Below are positions 35,381 through 43,666 of a DNA stretch of 64,000 nt, piece by piece. Positions within the stretch are counted from its first letter, which is position 1. Every line of letters begins with the position of its first letter. The position numbers and the translations under genes were made by a program. The notes under the pieces are model-generated. The model was not told the DNA's origin. It saw only the letters and a list, made by a program, of their open reading frames with translations, and searched no databases. Source of the stretch: an uncultured Prevotellaceae bacterium (GTDB lineage: Bacteria > Bacteroidota > Bacteroidia > Bacteroidales > Bacteroidaceae); contig ONCZ01000004.1 in assembly GCA_900316445.1 (NCBI GenBank), positions 1 through 64,000 on the forward strand, in the 5' to 3' direction.

Positions 35381-35463
35381 CAGCGTTCAACTTATTGTAT
35401 AACGCTTAAATTTTACTACGCATAAGCACAAATGAGAAGAATTCCAAGAAAGGAGAAAACAAA

Positions 35464-36408
35464 ATGAGTGGCCGCTACATCAACCCCTACACCGACTTCG
35501 GCTTCAAGTACCTCTTCGGTACGGAGCCCAACAAGGACATCACCCTCGAACTGGTGAATGCCCTGCTGCAGGGCAAGGAGGTCATCAAGTCGCTCACGCT
35601 GCTGCCTACGGAGCAGTTGGGTGACACCAAGGATGACCGCCGCTCAGTATTCGACATCTACTGTGAGAATGAGCAGGGCGACAAGATCATCATCGAGATG
35701 CAGAAGGCAGACCAGCAGTGGTTTAAAGACCGCTCGGTTTATTACTCGTCGTTCCCCATCCGTCAGCAAGGAGAAAAGCGATGGAACAGCGAGAGCCATC
35801 AAGCTTGCTTGGATGACCGAGTCGTGACAGAGTTAGACGAAGTCAAGGGCCAGTGGCGCTTTGGCCTGAAGGCCGTCTATACCATCGGCATCCTCGACTT
35901 TGTGTTCGACGAGGACAAGGATGACCAGGAATACTATCACCATGTAGTGAAGCTGATGGACGTTGAGAAAAAGACTGTCTTCTATGATAAACTCACCTAC
36001 ATCTACTTAGAGATGCCCAAGTTCCAGAAGACGGAGGACGAACTGGTTACGATGACCGACAAGTGGCTCTATGCCTTGAAACACCTGCCAGATCTTCTCG
36101 AACGTCCCAAGGCCTTGCAGGACCGTATCTTCAAGAAATTCTTTGATGTGGCCGAAATTGCAGCCCTGTCGAAGGAAGAATATGCGAAATACTGGGAGAG
36201 CGAGAAGGTTTACTACGACAACGACGGTGCCATCCGCACCGCTGAGGCGAAAGGACTTGCAAAAGGCCGGGCTGAGGGTGAAGCAAAACGAGCTAAGGAA
36301 CGTTTGGCCAATGCCAAGGCTCTGTTAGACAATGGCGTTCCGCTTGAAGTGATTGTCAAGAGCCTCCACCTTACAGACGATGAGGCCGCCACGCTTTCGT
36401 GTCCTTAG
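35464..36408 (+). CDS. Rpn-family PD-(D/E)XK nuclease / transposase-like protein
   Basis: 314 residues. INPYTDFGFKYLFGTEPNKDI is the family N-terminus; the PD-(D/E)XK core is seen in RRSVFDIYCENEQGDKIIIEMQ, with Asp and the E-x-Q pair. FKDRSVYYSSFPIRQQG and KAVYTIGILDFVFDE are conserved, but between them lies a ~25-residue insert (RWNSESHQACLDDRVVTELDE) absent in the usual family pattern and probably a translated repeat. The C-terminal KGRAEGEAKRAKERLANAKALLDNG is the typical coiled tail. Rpn proteins are DNA nucleases that promote RecA-independent recombination. The stop codon is supplied by a family C repeat (CCTTAGTG). Confidence 0.87.
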   Translation: MSGRYINPYTDFGFKYLFGTEPNKDITLELVNALLQGKEVIKSLTLLPTEQLGDTKDDRRSVFDIYCENEQGDKIIIEMQKADQQWFKDRSVYYSSFPIRQQGEKRWNSESHQACLDDRVVTELDEVKGQWRFGLKAVYTIGILDFVFDEDKDDQEYYHHVVKLMDVEKKTVFYDKLTYIYLEMPKFQKTEDELVTMTDKWLYALKHLPDLLERPKALQDRIFKKFFDVAEIAALSKEEYAKYWESEKVYYDNDGAIRTAEAKGLAKGRAEGEAKRAKERLANAKALLDNGVPLEVIVKSLHLTDDEAATLSCP

Positions 36409-36413
36409 TGTCT

Positions 36414-36612
36414 GTTCTTTCTTGGAGAATAATGCCTACTTTCTGGTAGTGTTTGTTCTTATTAGTGTAACGAGTGTAACGAGATTTTAAACCTTTTCTA
36501 TATAGAAATACATTTGGGTCGAGGTAAATCAATTTCTATTAGAAAAGTTTCATTTTCTCATTACACTCGTTACATTGGAACTAAAGTTCCAAATCTTTCC
36601 GACGAAATGTAA
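36414..36612. repeat. Long direct repeat, copy 2 (downstream of complete Rpn)
   Basis: Same segments as 35191-35302, split by 90 bp (36451-36540) that include GTGTAACGAGTGTAACGAG. Together they show a duplication of the Rpn 3' flank. Confidence 0.85.
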
Positions 36613-36834
36613 GCGTATCCGTCTTCCATCTTGCACGGGAGGTCTATGGGAGGTCTATGGGAGGTGTTGTACCAAGACCTCCCGTCTAGAAATGCCTTTA
36701 TATAAAGCCATTTCCAACTATTTAGGGAGGTGTTGACATTTTTTTCTCTGACTGTCATATTTTTCGTGTCCTTGGTGTCCTTAGTAAGCCATTTCTGTAT
36801 CTTTATACATTTCGTTTCCTTAGTGAACTATCTT
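36613..36834. other. Gene-free stretch with an 11-bp repeat and family C remnants
   Basis: Three 11-bp units GGGAGGTCTAT, GGGAGGTCTAT, GGGAGGTGTTG (36637-36669), then GACCTCCCG pairing back to them, and GGGAGGTGTTG once more near 36724. Family C-like CGTGTCCTTGGTGTCCTTAG occurs at about 36769. No plausible gene seen. Confidence 0.7.
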
Positions 36835-36900
36835 GGACTTTCCTTAGGGTAAACCCGGACTTTCGTTAGGGGAAACTCCCACTTTCCTGCCTGTAAACCA
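36835..36900. repeat. 22-bp tandem array
   Basis: Units at 36835, 36857 and 36879, each (G/C)(G/C)ACTTTC..., with a TTAGGG-like middle in the first two and a run of A near the end. Exact 22-bp period, degenerate sequence. Confidence 0.85.
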
Positions 36901-37006
36901 CCAGTCCCATGTCTCCTTTCCATTTCCGCATATATATACATCTTCCCTCATCCATCATCTCTCTTTCCACTTTCCTCTAAATAAAACACCCATTCCGCTG
37001 AGTAAC

Positions 37007-37094
37007 AAGCCTTCATGTTTGGATTATTAAGCCTTCTAAATGCCAACATGAAACCTTCTCAATGCCATTCAGAAGCCTTCGTGCTCCCCATTGT
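37007..37094. repeat. 22-bp tandem array (4 units)
   Basis: Units at 37007, 37029, 37051 and 37073, all beginning AA(G/A)CCTTC and then diverging; exact 22-bp period. It ends 6 bp before the terminator of the 811-residue lipoprotein gene. Confidence 0.88.
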
Positions 37095-37099
37095 TCTAT

Positions 37100-37129
37100 A
37101 AAAAAGAGGCGGCTACTCACGCAGCCGCC
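37100..37129 (-). terminator. Intrinsic terminator of the 811-residue lipoprotein gene
   Basis: GGCGGCT pairs with AGCCGCC around ACTCACGC; on the minus strand six T follow. The loop resembles that of the hairpin at 33179. Confidence 0.85.
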
Positions 37130-37168
37130 CCAGATTATGCAATAATTTGTATTTGATTAAGTGATTGC

Positions 37169-39604
37169 CTACTGGAAGAGCGTTCGGCCTATTCTAGTCA
37201 GCTTGAAGTTGCGGCCCTGGACCTGTATCATCTGCTGACCATCCTTTTTGCTGGCACTCAGCTTCTTGGCATTGTCCTCGTCAAGCTTCACCTCTATCAC
37301 GCCACTGGTCTTCATGGTCTTGTTACCATCCTTGTCAACATCGTAGTTGCGGATAGGCGTATCGATGAAGTACGGCTTACTGTCGTCAGCAAAGACCACC
37401 GTGATATAGGAGTCGTCTGTCAGATCCTCCACATAGAAGGTGATAAAATCACCTGGATAATATGTGTCGTAATCCAACTTAATTCTTTTCAGGGCCCAGG
37501 TGGTGTATGATTCAGATCCCGTCCAGAGCTCGTCCTGAGAGACCCCTGGATAGATGATGCGCGTGATGACAATCGGCGGGGTTGCGGCACCCTGGTGCGT
37601 CACGTTATTATAACGATAGTAGCTGGCACGCTCAAGCTCGCCCTGATCAGACGGGCCTTCCCACCACTTGACAGACTTGTCACCCACATAACTGTAGAAA
37701 TCAGGATATGCCAGTGAGAGCGGCTTACGCTCAACAGTCCACTTGGTGGTATGGTTGGGCACAAACAGCTTGGCAGGTGCGCCACCTAACTCATCTTCGA
37801 GGAAATTAATGTCTTTATTTGTACCATTATTATACTGAACGACGATGGGAATGTCACTGGCAAGAATCGGGTCTGTGTCAGCCTTTAAGGGGTTCAGTTG
37901 CGAAGTAGTGAATTCTCCAATATACACAGGGGGGTACTCAACGACGTAAGATCCAAATGCTGTGGAATTGTCATCACGGGTGTTGACCATCGTGGTGATG
38001 CCTACGTCGAATGCGTTATGCACCTCCACTCCTGCCACTGTGAGCGGCAGTGTACCACCGGCAGCCTGCAGGGTAATCTCTGCAGAATAGGTGCCATCTT
38101 CCTTTGTAGAGTACCACTCCCTAGGAAGTTCCTCTTCTGTTCCGTCAGACCAGACCCTGGTAAAATAGACCCATCCTTCCTCAAAATTTTTGTAAACATC
38201 TACATCGAAAACGACATCGTTGAAATCAAGGTCTTCACGAGCAGATACACTAAGGTCTTCAGCGAAGATTCGGCCACACTGCTCATCGAGGGGTATCCTG
38301 GTCCTCTCAAGCTCGGGCCTACGTACAATTCGCGAAGTGAGTTCCTTTGGATTAGCCTCCACGATACAAACGATCCAGTCAGAGTAGTATCCGTCGGCAC
38401 AGCCGACCTTCACCCATAAATTACCCTCAGACTGGTTACCATTCACATAACGCTGCCAAACAGGATAAGCACCAGATGTTCCAGCAGGCACAACCGTCAC
38501 GGAAGCCTGATTGTCGTAAGCGTTGGTAGAGATATAGGGAATACCATCCTCATTCTTACGAGGACCGTCGTGATGTTCAAATATATCCTCTTGTGTTTCT
38601 TCATCCTTACCAACCCATTCATCCCATCCGTTGGGATCCTGGAAGATGTCGCTGGCATCAACCCTTGCCTCGTAGTCGAAACCTACAAAGCCACGGCCTG
38701 ACACAGAGGAACCCAAATCCATGCCGGGATGTTGCGAGGCGAATGTAGTAGCCCATGAATCAATCGTCGATCCGCTGATAATCACATATTGGTCATTATG
38801 CTGGATGCTACCCTGACTTTCATGCCAGCCGAAACAAGCGGTACTGGAACCAACCATGAGCATGATTTCATCTTGATGGTAAACGACATGGTTGTAGTTT
38901 TCAGCTTCCCAGTCGCCGATGCCCAGCGCTGCAGCAGATGCCTCGTCTAAGGGGTAACCTGCCTGATAGGTACGACCGTCCCAGACAGTATAGTTTGTTG
39001 AGCATTGAGCATTATTGTAGTTGTTGATGTGATCATTTGAATAGCCAGCAGTCAGCTTGTCCATGTGGTTACTGCCAATCTCCAGCTGTCCACCAAAGAG
39101 GTAAGCTTCCTTACTGTAGCCTCTGTATCCGTCCTCATCCCTCCACAGAGGACTACCACCGCCTTTATAGACATCCTGCACGAAGAAATTCGTATAAGAG
39201 ACAGGATCGTTACTTGGATATTGGTTGTACTGGAAATACAAACGCACACGCAGCTTCTGGCCAGTCGTCAACGGATCAGGCACATTGGTATAATAGCGAC
39301 CCCACATATTACCTCTGGCATCATGGCCACGGGTGCGGACCCTGTTATCCGAGCGAGTTGATTCTGTAACCACAGAGTCTTTGTATATTACTTCAGTGGT
39401 ACTCAGGTCTGCGAGCGTAGTAATCGTAGAGAAACCCCAGTTATGGTCTGGAGCAGGCTCACCAAACACTTCTTTGAAGACTTTCTCGAAAGTCTCCGCT
39501 TTTTGCTGAGAAACGGGCACGTAATCAGCTTCCTTATCAGAGCAACTGAATAAGAATGCTCCTGTGAACAGAGCCAATGTACCCTTAATCAAATACTTCT
39601 TCAT
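37169..39604 (-). CDS. LruC/DUF4842-type surface lipoprotein, long form
   Basis: 811 residues; lipobox AFLFSCSDK at Cys21. VFKEVFGEPAPDHNWGFSTI is the shared N-terminal motif. A middle region contains VGFDYEARVDASDIFQDPNGWDEW; then CGRIFAEDLSVSAREDLDFND and VVFDVDVYKNFEEG form the LruC acidic block, followed by LQAAGGTLPLTVAGVEVHNAFDVG, near-identical to the 439-residue neighbour. A further ~150-residue C-terminal beta-domain (FITFYVEDLTDDSYITVVFADD ... MIQVQGRNFKLTRIG) is unique here. Predicted surface lipoprotein with possible metal-dependent folding. It diverges from the gene at 39794. Confidence 0.82.
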   Translation of the reverse strand: MKKYLIKGTLALFTGAFLFSCSDKEADYVPVSQQKAETFEKVFKEVFGEPAPDHNWGFSTITTLADLSTTEVIYKDSVVTESTRSDNRVRTRGHDARGNMWGRYYTNVPDPLTTGQKLRVRLYFQYNQYPSNDPVSYTNFFVQDVYKGGGSPLWRDEDGYRGYSKEAYLFGGQLEIGSNHMDKLTAGYSNDHINNYNNAQCSTNYTVWDGRTYQAGYPLDEASAAALGIGDWEAENYNHVVYHQDEIMLMVGSSTACFGWHESQGSIQHNDQYVIISGSTIDSWATTFASQHPGMDLGSSVSGRGFVGFDYEARVDASDIFQDPNGWDEWVGKDEETQEDIFEHHDGPRKNEDGIPYISTNAYDNQASVTVVPAGTSGAYPVWQRYVNGNQSEGNLWVKVGCADGYYSDWIVCIVEANPKELTSRIVRRPELERTRIPLDEQCGRIFAEDLSVSAREDLDFNDVVFDVDVYKNFEEGWVYFTRVWSDGTEEELPREWYSTKEDGTYSAEITLQAAGGTLPLTVAGVEVHNAFDVGITTMVNTRDDNSTAFGSYVVEYPPVYIGEFTTSQLNPLKADTDPILASDIPIVVQYNNGTNKDINFLEDELGGAPAKLFVPNHTTKWTVERKPLSLAYPDFYSYVGDKSVKWWEGPSDQGELERASYYRYNNVTHQGAATPPIVITRIIYPGVSQDELWTGSESYTTWALKRIKLDYDTYYPGDFITFYVEDLTDDSYITVVFADDSKPYFIDTPIRNYDVDKDGNKTMKTSGVIEVKLDEDNAKKLSASKKDGQQMIQVQGRNFKLTRIGRTLFQ

Positions 39605-39659
39605 TGCAATAATACACTTAATAGACGTTACGTAACTTTAAACTAAATCGATTTGGGTG

Positions 39660-39667
39660 CAAAATTA
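39660..39667 (-). promoter_or_regulatory. -7 box for the 811-residue lipoprotein gene
   Basis: TAATTTTG on the minus strand, about 55 bp before the ATG at 39604. Confidence 0.5.
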
Positions 39668-39753
39668 ATCAAAATATCGATAACTTGTATCACTTTTTCT
39701 GTTAAATACTGTAAAAGGTGCGCAAATTTGTTGCTTGTATGCAATAATTTTTG

Positions 39754-39761
39754 TAATTTTG
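39754..39761 (+). promoter_or_regulatory. Promoter of the 445-residue lipoprotein gene
   Basis: TAATTTTG with TTG at 39731-39733, 20 bp upstream. A clear Shine-Dalgarno-like AAGGAGAA at 39782 precedes the ATG at 39794, uncommon in this window. Confidence 0.65.
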
Positions 39762-39793
39762 CCCACATATTTAATATAATTAAGGAGAAAGTT

Positions 39794-41131
39794 ATGAAAC
39801 ATCTTAGATGGATAATTCCCGTGATAGTGGCTGTCATCCTGGTAGTGAACAGCGCTTGCAGCCCTAACCATGAACTGTTTGATGCGGAGGCCACACAGGC
39901 CATCAGCGACAGTCTGTCGCCCGTTGACTCCATAGACCACAATCACACCTGGGTTCTGACAGACACCAGAAGCATCACGGTGAAGGCCAATGCCGACGTG
40001 AATGCCCGGTGGCTGAAGATCCTGACCGCCGACCCTCGTAAGGATCAGAATGCCGAAGTGGCCACACAGGTGATGATTTCCGACGGCGAATCGGCCTTCT
40101 TGAGCTTCTGCTATCCCAAGACTCTTACCACACTCTATGCCGCACTCGTCGATGACGAGGGGCGCATGACTGTGACGGAATTTACCCCCAGTGACAATCA
40201 TGTGGATTTCTCAGAGCCCCTTTATACCAAGCAGCTCATGACATACATCCCTCAGCCTCTGACACTCGTCTATTGCTATGAGGAAGAGATGCCCGACTAT
40301 ACGAACCTGAACTTCGACTATAACGACTGCGTTCTGGGTATTTCCTACGAGCGGACTGGCGAACGGGAAATGCGCTTCCATGTGACTTTGAGAGCCGTAG
40401 GTACAGACCGCCCCATGAGCGCCGCCCTCCATCTGAAGAATTTCAAGTATGATGAGATCGATACCATCTACACCGAGGGAGGTGCTTCGTTCAACGTGAA
40501 CAGCAAGGGAGAGGAAATTCCCGAACAAGTCATCTCGCCCAACCTGCTCAGAACCAAGGAACTGCTGCTGAAGAGCCAAAGCCAGGATAAGGAGGAAGAC
40601 AAGGAGGCAGTGATCAACCTGTTTTGTGATGCCCACTGGGCTACGGGCGACCTTCTGCCGCCGAATGATCAATGGATGATCGATCACTGGTACTATAACG
40701 TGAGCAAGACCAGCAGCTCGGACATGACATACCGCACGATAGTGCCCAAAGAGGTGACCTATGTCGTGAAGTTCAAGGAATCAATGGGATTGGAGTATCT
40801 GAACTTCGACCTGATCGATCCGTTTATCATCAAGGAGTATCTGGGCGGTACATTCGAGGTACACCAGTTTGCCTACCGCAACGACTGGGTGCTTAAGAAT
40901 TATAAGATTGCAGAGGAAATCGTAAAACTGCCTTGGGCACTGATTATCCCTTACAAAAAGTTCCGCCACCCGTTGGATGGCGTAAACATCGGATTCAAGA
41001 AGAAAGGAACACAAGGCTTTGGCGCCTACAGTAGCGTGACAGGTCACACCTTCGGAGAATGGTCCATGAACCAATACCTCGCTAATGACTGGTACCTGAA
41101 CGAATACGCTACAGAGAACCAAGTTTATTAA
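39794..41131 (+). CDS. LruC/DUF4842-like lipoprotein
   Basis: 445 residues from the ATG with a good ribosome-binding site; the frame is open to 39653 but that part overlaps the promoter. Lipobox VVNSACSPNHE. An early DSIDHNHTWVLTDTRSITVKA segment matches the (D/N)xxW plus beta-strand start seen in the neighbours. MPDYTNLNFDYNDCVLGISYER is a shortened LruC acidic motif. The C-terminus contains HPLDGVNIGFKKKGTQGFGAY, a region found in Prevotella lipoproteins of this class. It converges with the 743-residue gene, separated by a perfect inverted repeat. Confidence 0.78.
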   Translation: MKHLRWIIPVIVAVILVVNSACSPNHELFDAEATQAISDSLSPVDSIDHNHTWVLTDTRSITVKANADVNARWLKILTADPRKDQNAEVATQVMISDGESAFLSFCYPKTLTTLYAALVDDEGRMTVTEFTPSDNHVDFSEPLYTKQLMTYIPQPLTLVYCYEEEMPDYTNLNFDYNDCVLGISYERTGEREMRFHVTLRAVGTDRPMSAALHLKNFKYDEIDTIYTEGGASFNVNSKGEEIPEQVISPNLLRTKELLLKSQSQDKEEDKEAVINLFCDAHWATGDLLPPNDQWMIDHWYYNVSKTSSSDMTYRTIVPKEVTYVVKFKESMGLEYLNFDLIDPFIIKEYLGGTFEVHQFAYRNDWVLKNYKIAEEIVKLPWALIIPYKKFRHPLDGVNIGFKKKGTQGFGAYSSVTGHTFGEWSMNQYLANDWYLNEYATENQVY

Positions 41132-41153
41132 AAAGACCACAAGTTTAAAATAG

Positions 41154-41235
41154 ACCACGAATTACACGAATTTCACGAATTCAAAATACCCAAAAGATAC
41201 TTGTAATAATTCGTGAAATTCGTGTAATTCGTGGT
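41154..41235. repeat. Family D inverted repeat (perfect 28-bp arms)
   Basis: ACCACGAATTACACGAATTT (from 41154) extends to a 28-bp arm ending at 41181 that pairs without mismatch with 41208-41235; the loop is 26 nt. It lies between two convergent genes and would act on both transcripts. Related copies are at 55060-55147 and 57140-57176. Confidence 0.9.
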
Positions 41236-41236
41236 T

Positions 41237-43468
41237 TTATTCATCATCTGAGGTCCAGGTGATGACTTTGCCGTCGACGGCATTCTCGGCGGCATACCAG
41301 TTGATCGCGGTATGCATGTTCGAGGCCCACGTGCTGAACTGAGGATAAGCTACTCCGATATTGACGCCATCCTTTGCCCAGAACCAACGACAATCCGAAC
41401 TACCATTGATGATGAAGTAGAGCGGTGTTTCACCCGTTTCTTGAAGCTTGATGTTGCCGTTAGAATCTTCTGTGCGCAATGAGAAGGGCAGTTGGTCGAT
41501 ACGTGCATTGCCGTCTGAGAAGCTGATCTGGCCCAATCTGGAGAACACGCGGTTGATGGTCGACACATTGGCAGTCTTATCTGAAGCAACACCGATGAGA
41601 CTATGCACCTCTTCACCAAAGTCCTGTCCATTATAGACGACGTTGGTCTTCATCGTGTTGCCGACACACATCACCAGAATATTAGAGACATAGTTGCCAT
41701 CACCATTATCTACAGGAACACCCACACGTAAGACCACATCGTTATAGTCGTAATCCTTCACCGAACTCTGCATGGTCTCGAAGGCGTAGAACAACGCATT
41801 GGGCTCCGGCACCGACGAAGAACCCTTCGGCAGATAGGTGGTGGTAAACGAGGCGGAAGTACTGTAAGTACAGGTCTGACGGGTATCGTCGCCACAGGCA
41901 TTGGCACTGATGTCATCGTTCCAAACGAGGGCATCCTTATTACCCACCAGCGTCCAGCGGTAGTTGTTCTCGTTGATGAGCCGTCCCCCGCAGGCATTGA
42001 GCCAATAATAGAACAGGCGGTTGTTGTCGGTAATCAGCTCGAAGTCATAATCGACAGGGAACGTATCCGGCAGTATCAACTCCACATGGTCGAGCAGATA
42101 GGTGCCAGCCTGGCCTTCGGTGGTGACGCAGCCATTGCAGTTATCGACCTTCAGCAGAGCGTTGGCAGTGAAGTTATTGCCCACAGGTCCCCAGACACCG
42201 AAATTGTCGATGGTGATGTCAGTGGCCTCAATGGCTGCGGCGTTACCCATATAGACGATCTTGTTGCCTTCAGCACTGCCGTTAAGCACCAGCGAGGGAC
42301 ATTGTAAGTAGCTATAGTCGTCAAGACGACTGCTCTCCGAGAGAGTCACTTCATGGTTGACCAGCATGGAAGAGGCATTCCGCAATGAGAGGTTATCGCC
42401 ACTGATCTGGTCCAGCCAGGCTCCTCCACGATTAATCAATACACCTTGTCCACCAGCTGTATTGGCTTCACAAGCCACAGAAGTAGGCGAATCTGTTTCC
42501 ACACCGAGGATGCCGCTATTATAGAGACCACAGCCATTCAAACGAATTTCCTTGGCGGATATAATACCCGCATTATAATTATAGGTGTCGCTGCCTGTAT
42601 TATACTCCAGCGTACCGTCACCAGTTATCTTTCCACCGGGGAGGACATAGATCTGTCCCGTCGTGCCACTGGCGGAAGGCTTGGCACTGAGTGTCATTCC
42701 CTCTGGAATAATCACGTTACCACCACTGCCGACAACGATGACATTACCATTAGACACGCGCTGGTTGAAACTGAGTGTCCAGGTGCCAGTCACATAGACC
42801 GACATATTTCCACGGATGCCGAGTGAAGGCAGATAGCCCGTATAGTCGTCGCTGATACTGAGGCGAAGACGATCGTTGCCTTCCGGTTCCGCATCCATCG
42901 ATGACACCTCGACAAAGGGGCCAGTGATATAGTCGCTCACGTCGGGCAACTGCATGATGGGCACACTCCAACGGTCATCCAATCCGCCCGTAGGCTGCAC
43001 AGGAGTTATCCGCTCCTCCAACTGTTTGCCGCTAAAGACCACCTCGCTGCCAGAAGCCTTCGCCGGGAATGCCTTGCAGACAGCATGTCCGTCGCTGTCG
43101 AAGCAGGCAGCATAGAGCAGAGCATCATGGGCAGGACGGCACACCGTGATGGTCTTCGACTCGCCGGAGTTCAGACGGACCATTCCCAGATGGGTGGCTG
43201 AAGCATCATACAAAGCCGGCGTGGGGAGAATATACACACGGTATTCCATCGAATTGCCATAATCGACAGATATCTTGACAGACAAACCCGTAGAGGTGCT
43301 CCAGTCCTGAAGTGAATCTACCTGCTTGCCACCCATGACGAGGGCGATAAAATTTTCCTTGAATTCCTGTTCCGGGGTTGATCCGGATTCCTTTGTACAC
43401 CCTACTGCCGTTAAACAAAGCGCAACAGCAGCTGTCAAAACCTTAATCCAGCTCTTTTTCTTCATCAT
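41237..43468 (-). CDS. LruC-type lipoprotein with beta-helix-like repeats
   Basis: 743 residues; lipobox TAVGCTKESG. FIALVMGGKQVDSLQDWSTST matches the N-terminal Trp motif of the group. Residues ~230-450 form short imperfect repeats (YVTGTWTLSFNQRVSNGNVIVV, GGNVIIPEGMTL, IYVLPGGKITGDGTLEY, LNGCGLYNSGIL, MLVNHEVTLSESSRL), suggesting a right-handed beta-helix. The C-terminus carries SVKDYDYNDVVLRVGVP, the LruC acidic motif, then GEEVHSLIGVAS. Possibly an adhesin or glycan-binding surface protein. It lies 26 bp after tRNA-Met on the same strand with no promoter of its own visible, so co-transcription is likely. Confidence 0.8.
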   Translation of the reverse strand: MMKKKSWIKVLTAAVALCLTAVGCTKESGSTPEQEFKENFIALVMGGKQVDSLQDWSTSTGLSVKISVDYGNSMEYRVYILPTPALYDASATHLGMVRLNSGESKTITVCRPAHDALLYAACFDSDGHAVCKAFPAKASGSEVVFSGKQLEERITPVQPTGGLDDRWSVPIMQLPDVSDYITGPFVEVSSMDAEPEGNDRLRLSISDDYTGYLPSLGIRGNMSVYVTGTWTLSFNQRVSNGNVIVVGSGGNVIIPEGMTLSAKPSASGTTGQIYVLPGGKITGDGTLEYNTGSDTYNYNAGIISAKEIRLNGCGLYNSGILGVETDSPTSVACEANTAGGQGVLINRGGAWLDQISGDNLSLRNASSMLVNHEVTLSESSRLDDYSYLQCPSLVLNGSAEGNKIVYMGNAAAIEATDITIDNFGVWGPVGNNFTANALLKVDNCNGCVTTEGQAGTYLLDHVELILPDTFPVDYDFELITDNNRLFYYWLNACGGRLINENNYRWTLVGNKDALVWNDDISANACGDDTRQTCTYSTSASFTTTYLPKGSSSVPEPNALFYAFETMQSSVKDYDYNDVVLRVGVPVDNGDGNYVSNILVMCVGNTMKTNVVYNGQDFGEEVHSLIGVASDKTANVSTINRVFSRLGQISFSDGNARIDQLPFSLRTEDSNGNIKLQETGETPLYFIINGSSDCRWFWAKDGVNIGVAYPQFSTWASNMHTAINWYAAENAVDGKVITWTSDDE

Positions 43469-43493
43469 AATGCGGATGGTTGAATTAGCGTTG

Positions 43494-43567
43494 TGGACCA
43501 GCCAGGGCTTGAACCTGGGACCTCCAGATTATGAGTCTGTTGCTCTAACCAACTGAGCTACAAGTCC
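43494..43567 (-). tRNA. tRNA-Met (CAT anticodon)
   Basis: 74 nt on the minus strand. Acceptor 5' GGACTTG with 3' CTGGTCC, D-arm GCTC/GAGC, anticodon loop CTCATAA (anticodon CAT), T-arm CCAGG TTCAAGC CCTGG. The 3' CCA is not encoded. CAT also serves initiator Met and lysidine-modified Ile2; the non-GGG anticodon stem argues against initiator. Confidence 0.93.
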
Positions 43568-43580
43568 GCGTTTTGCGATG

Positions 43581-43588
43581 CAAAGGTA
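43581..43588 (-). promoter_or_regulatory. -7 box for tRNA-Met
   Basis: TACCTTTG on the minus strand, 14 bp before the mature 5' end of the tRNA. Transcription could run on into the lipoprotein gene ending at 41237. Confidence 0.6.
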
Positions 43589-43651
43589 TAGGAAAATCTT
43601 TAATTATCCAAATTTTTAAGGCGAAAACACACAAAATAAGTGGAAAATAAG

Positions 43652-43659
43652 TACCTTTG
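43652..43659 (+). promoter_or_regulatory. -7 box for ribF
   Basis: TACCTTTG, 7 bp before the ATG at 43667; it implies a very short or absent leader. Confidence 0.5.
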
Positions 43660-43666
43660 CACCCCA

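Noticed and set aside
29052-43468. Integrated phage or conjugative transposon
   Set aside because: No integrase, relaxase, phage structural genes or att-like repeat at tRNA-Met were found.
43326-43556. ORF across tRNA-Met on the plus strand
   Set aside because: Its C-terminus is a translation of the tRNA complement.
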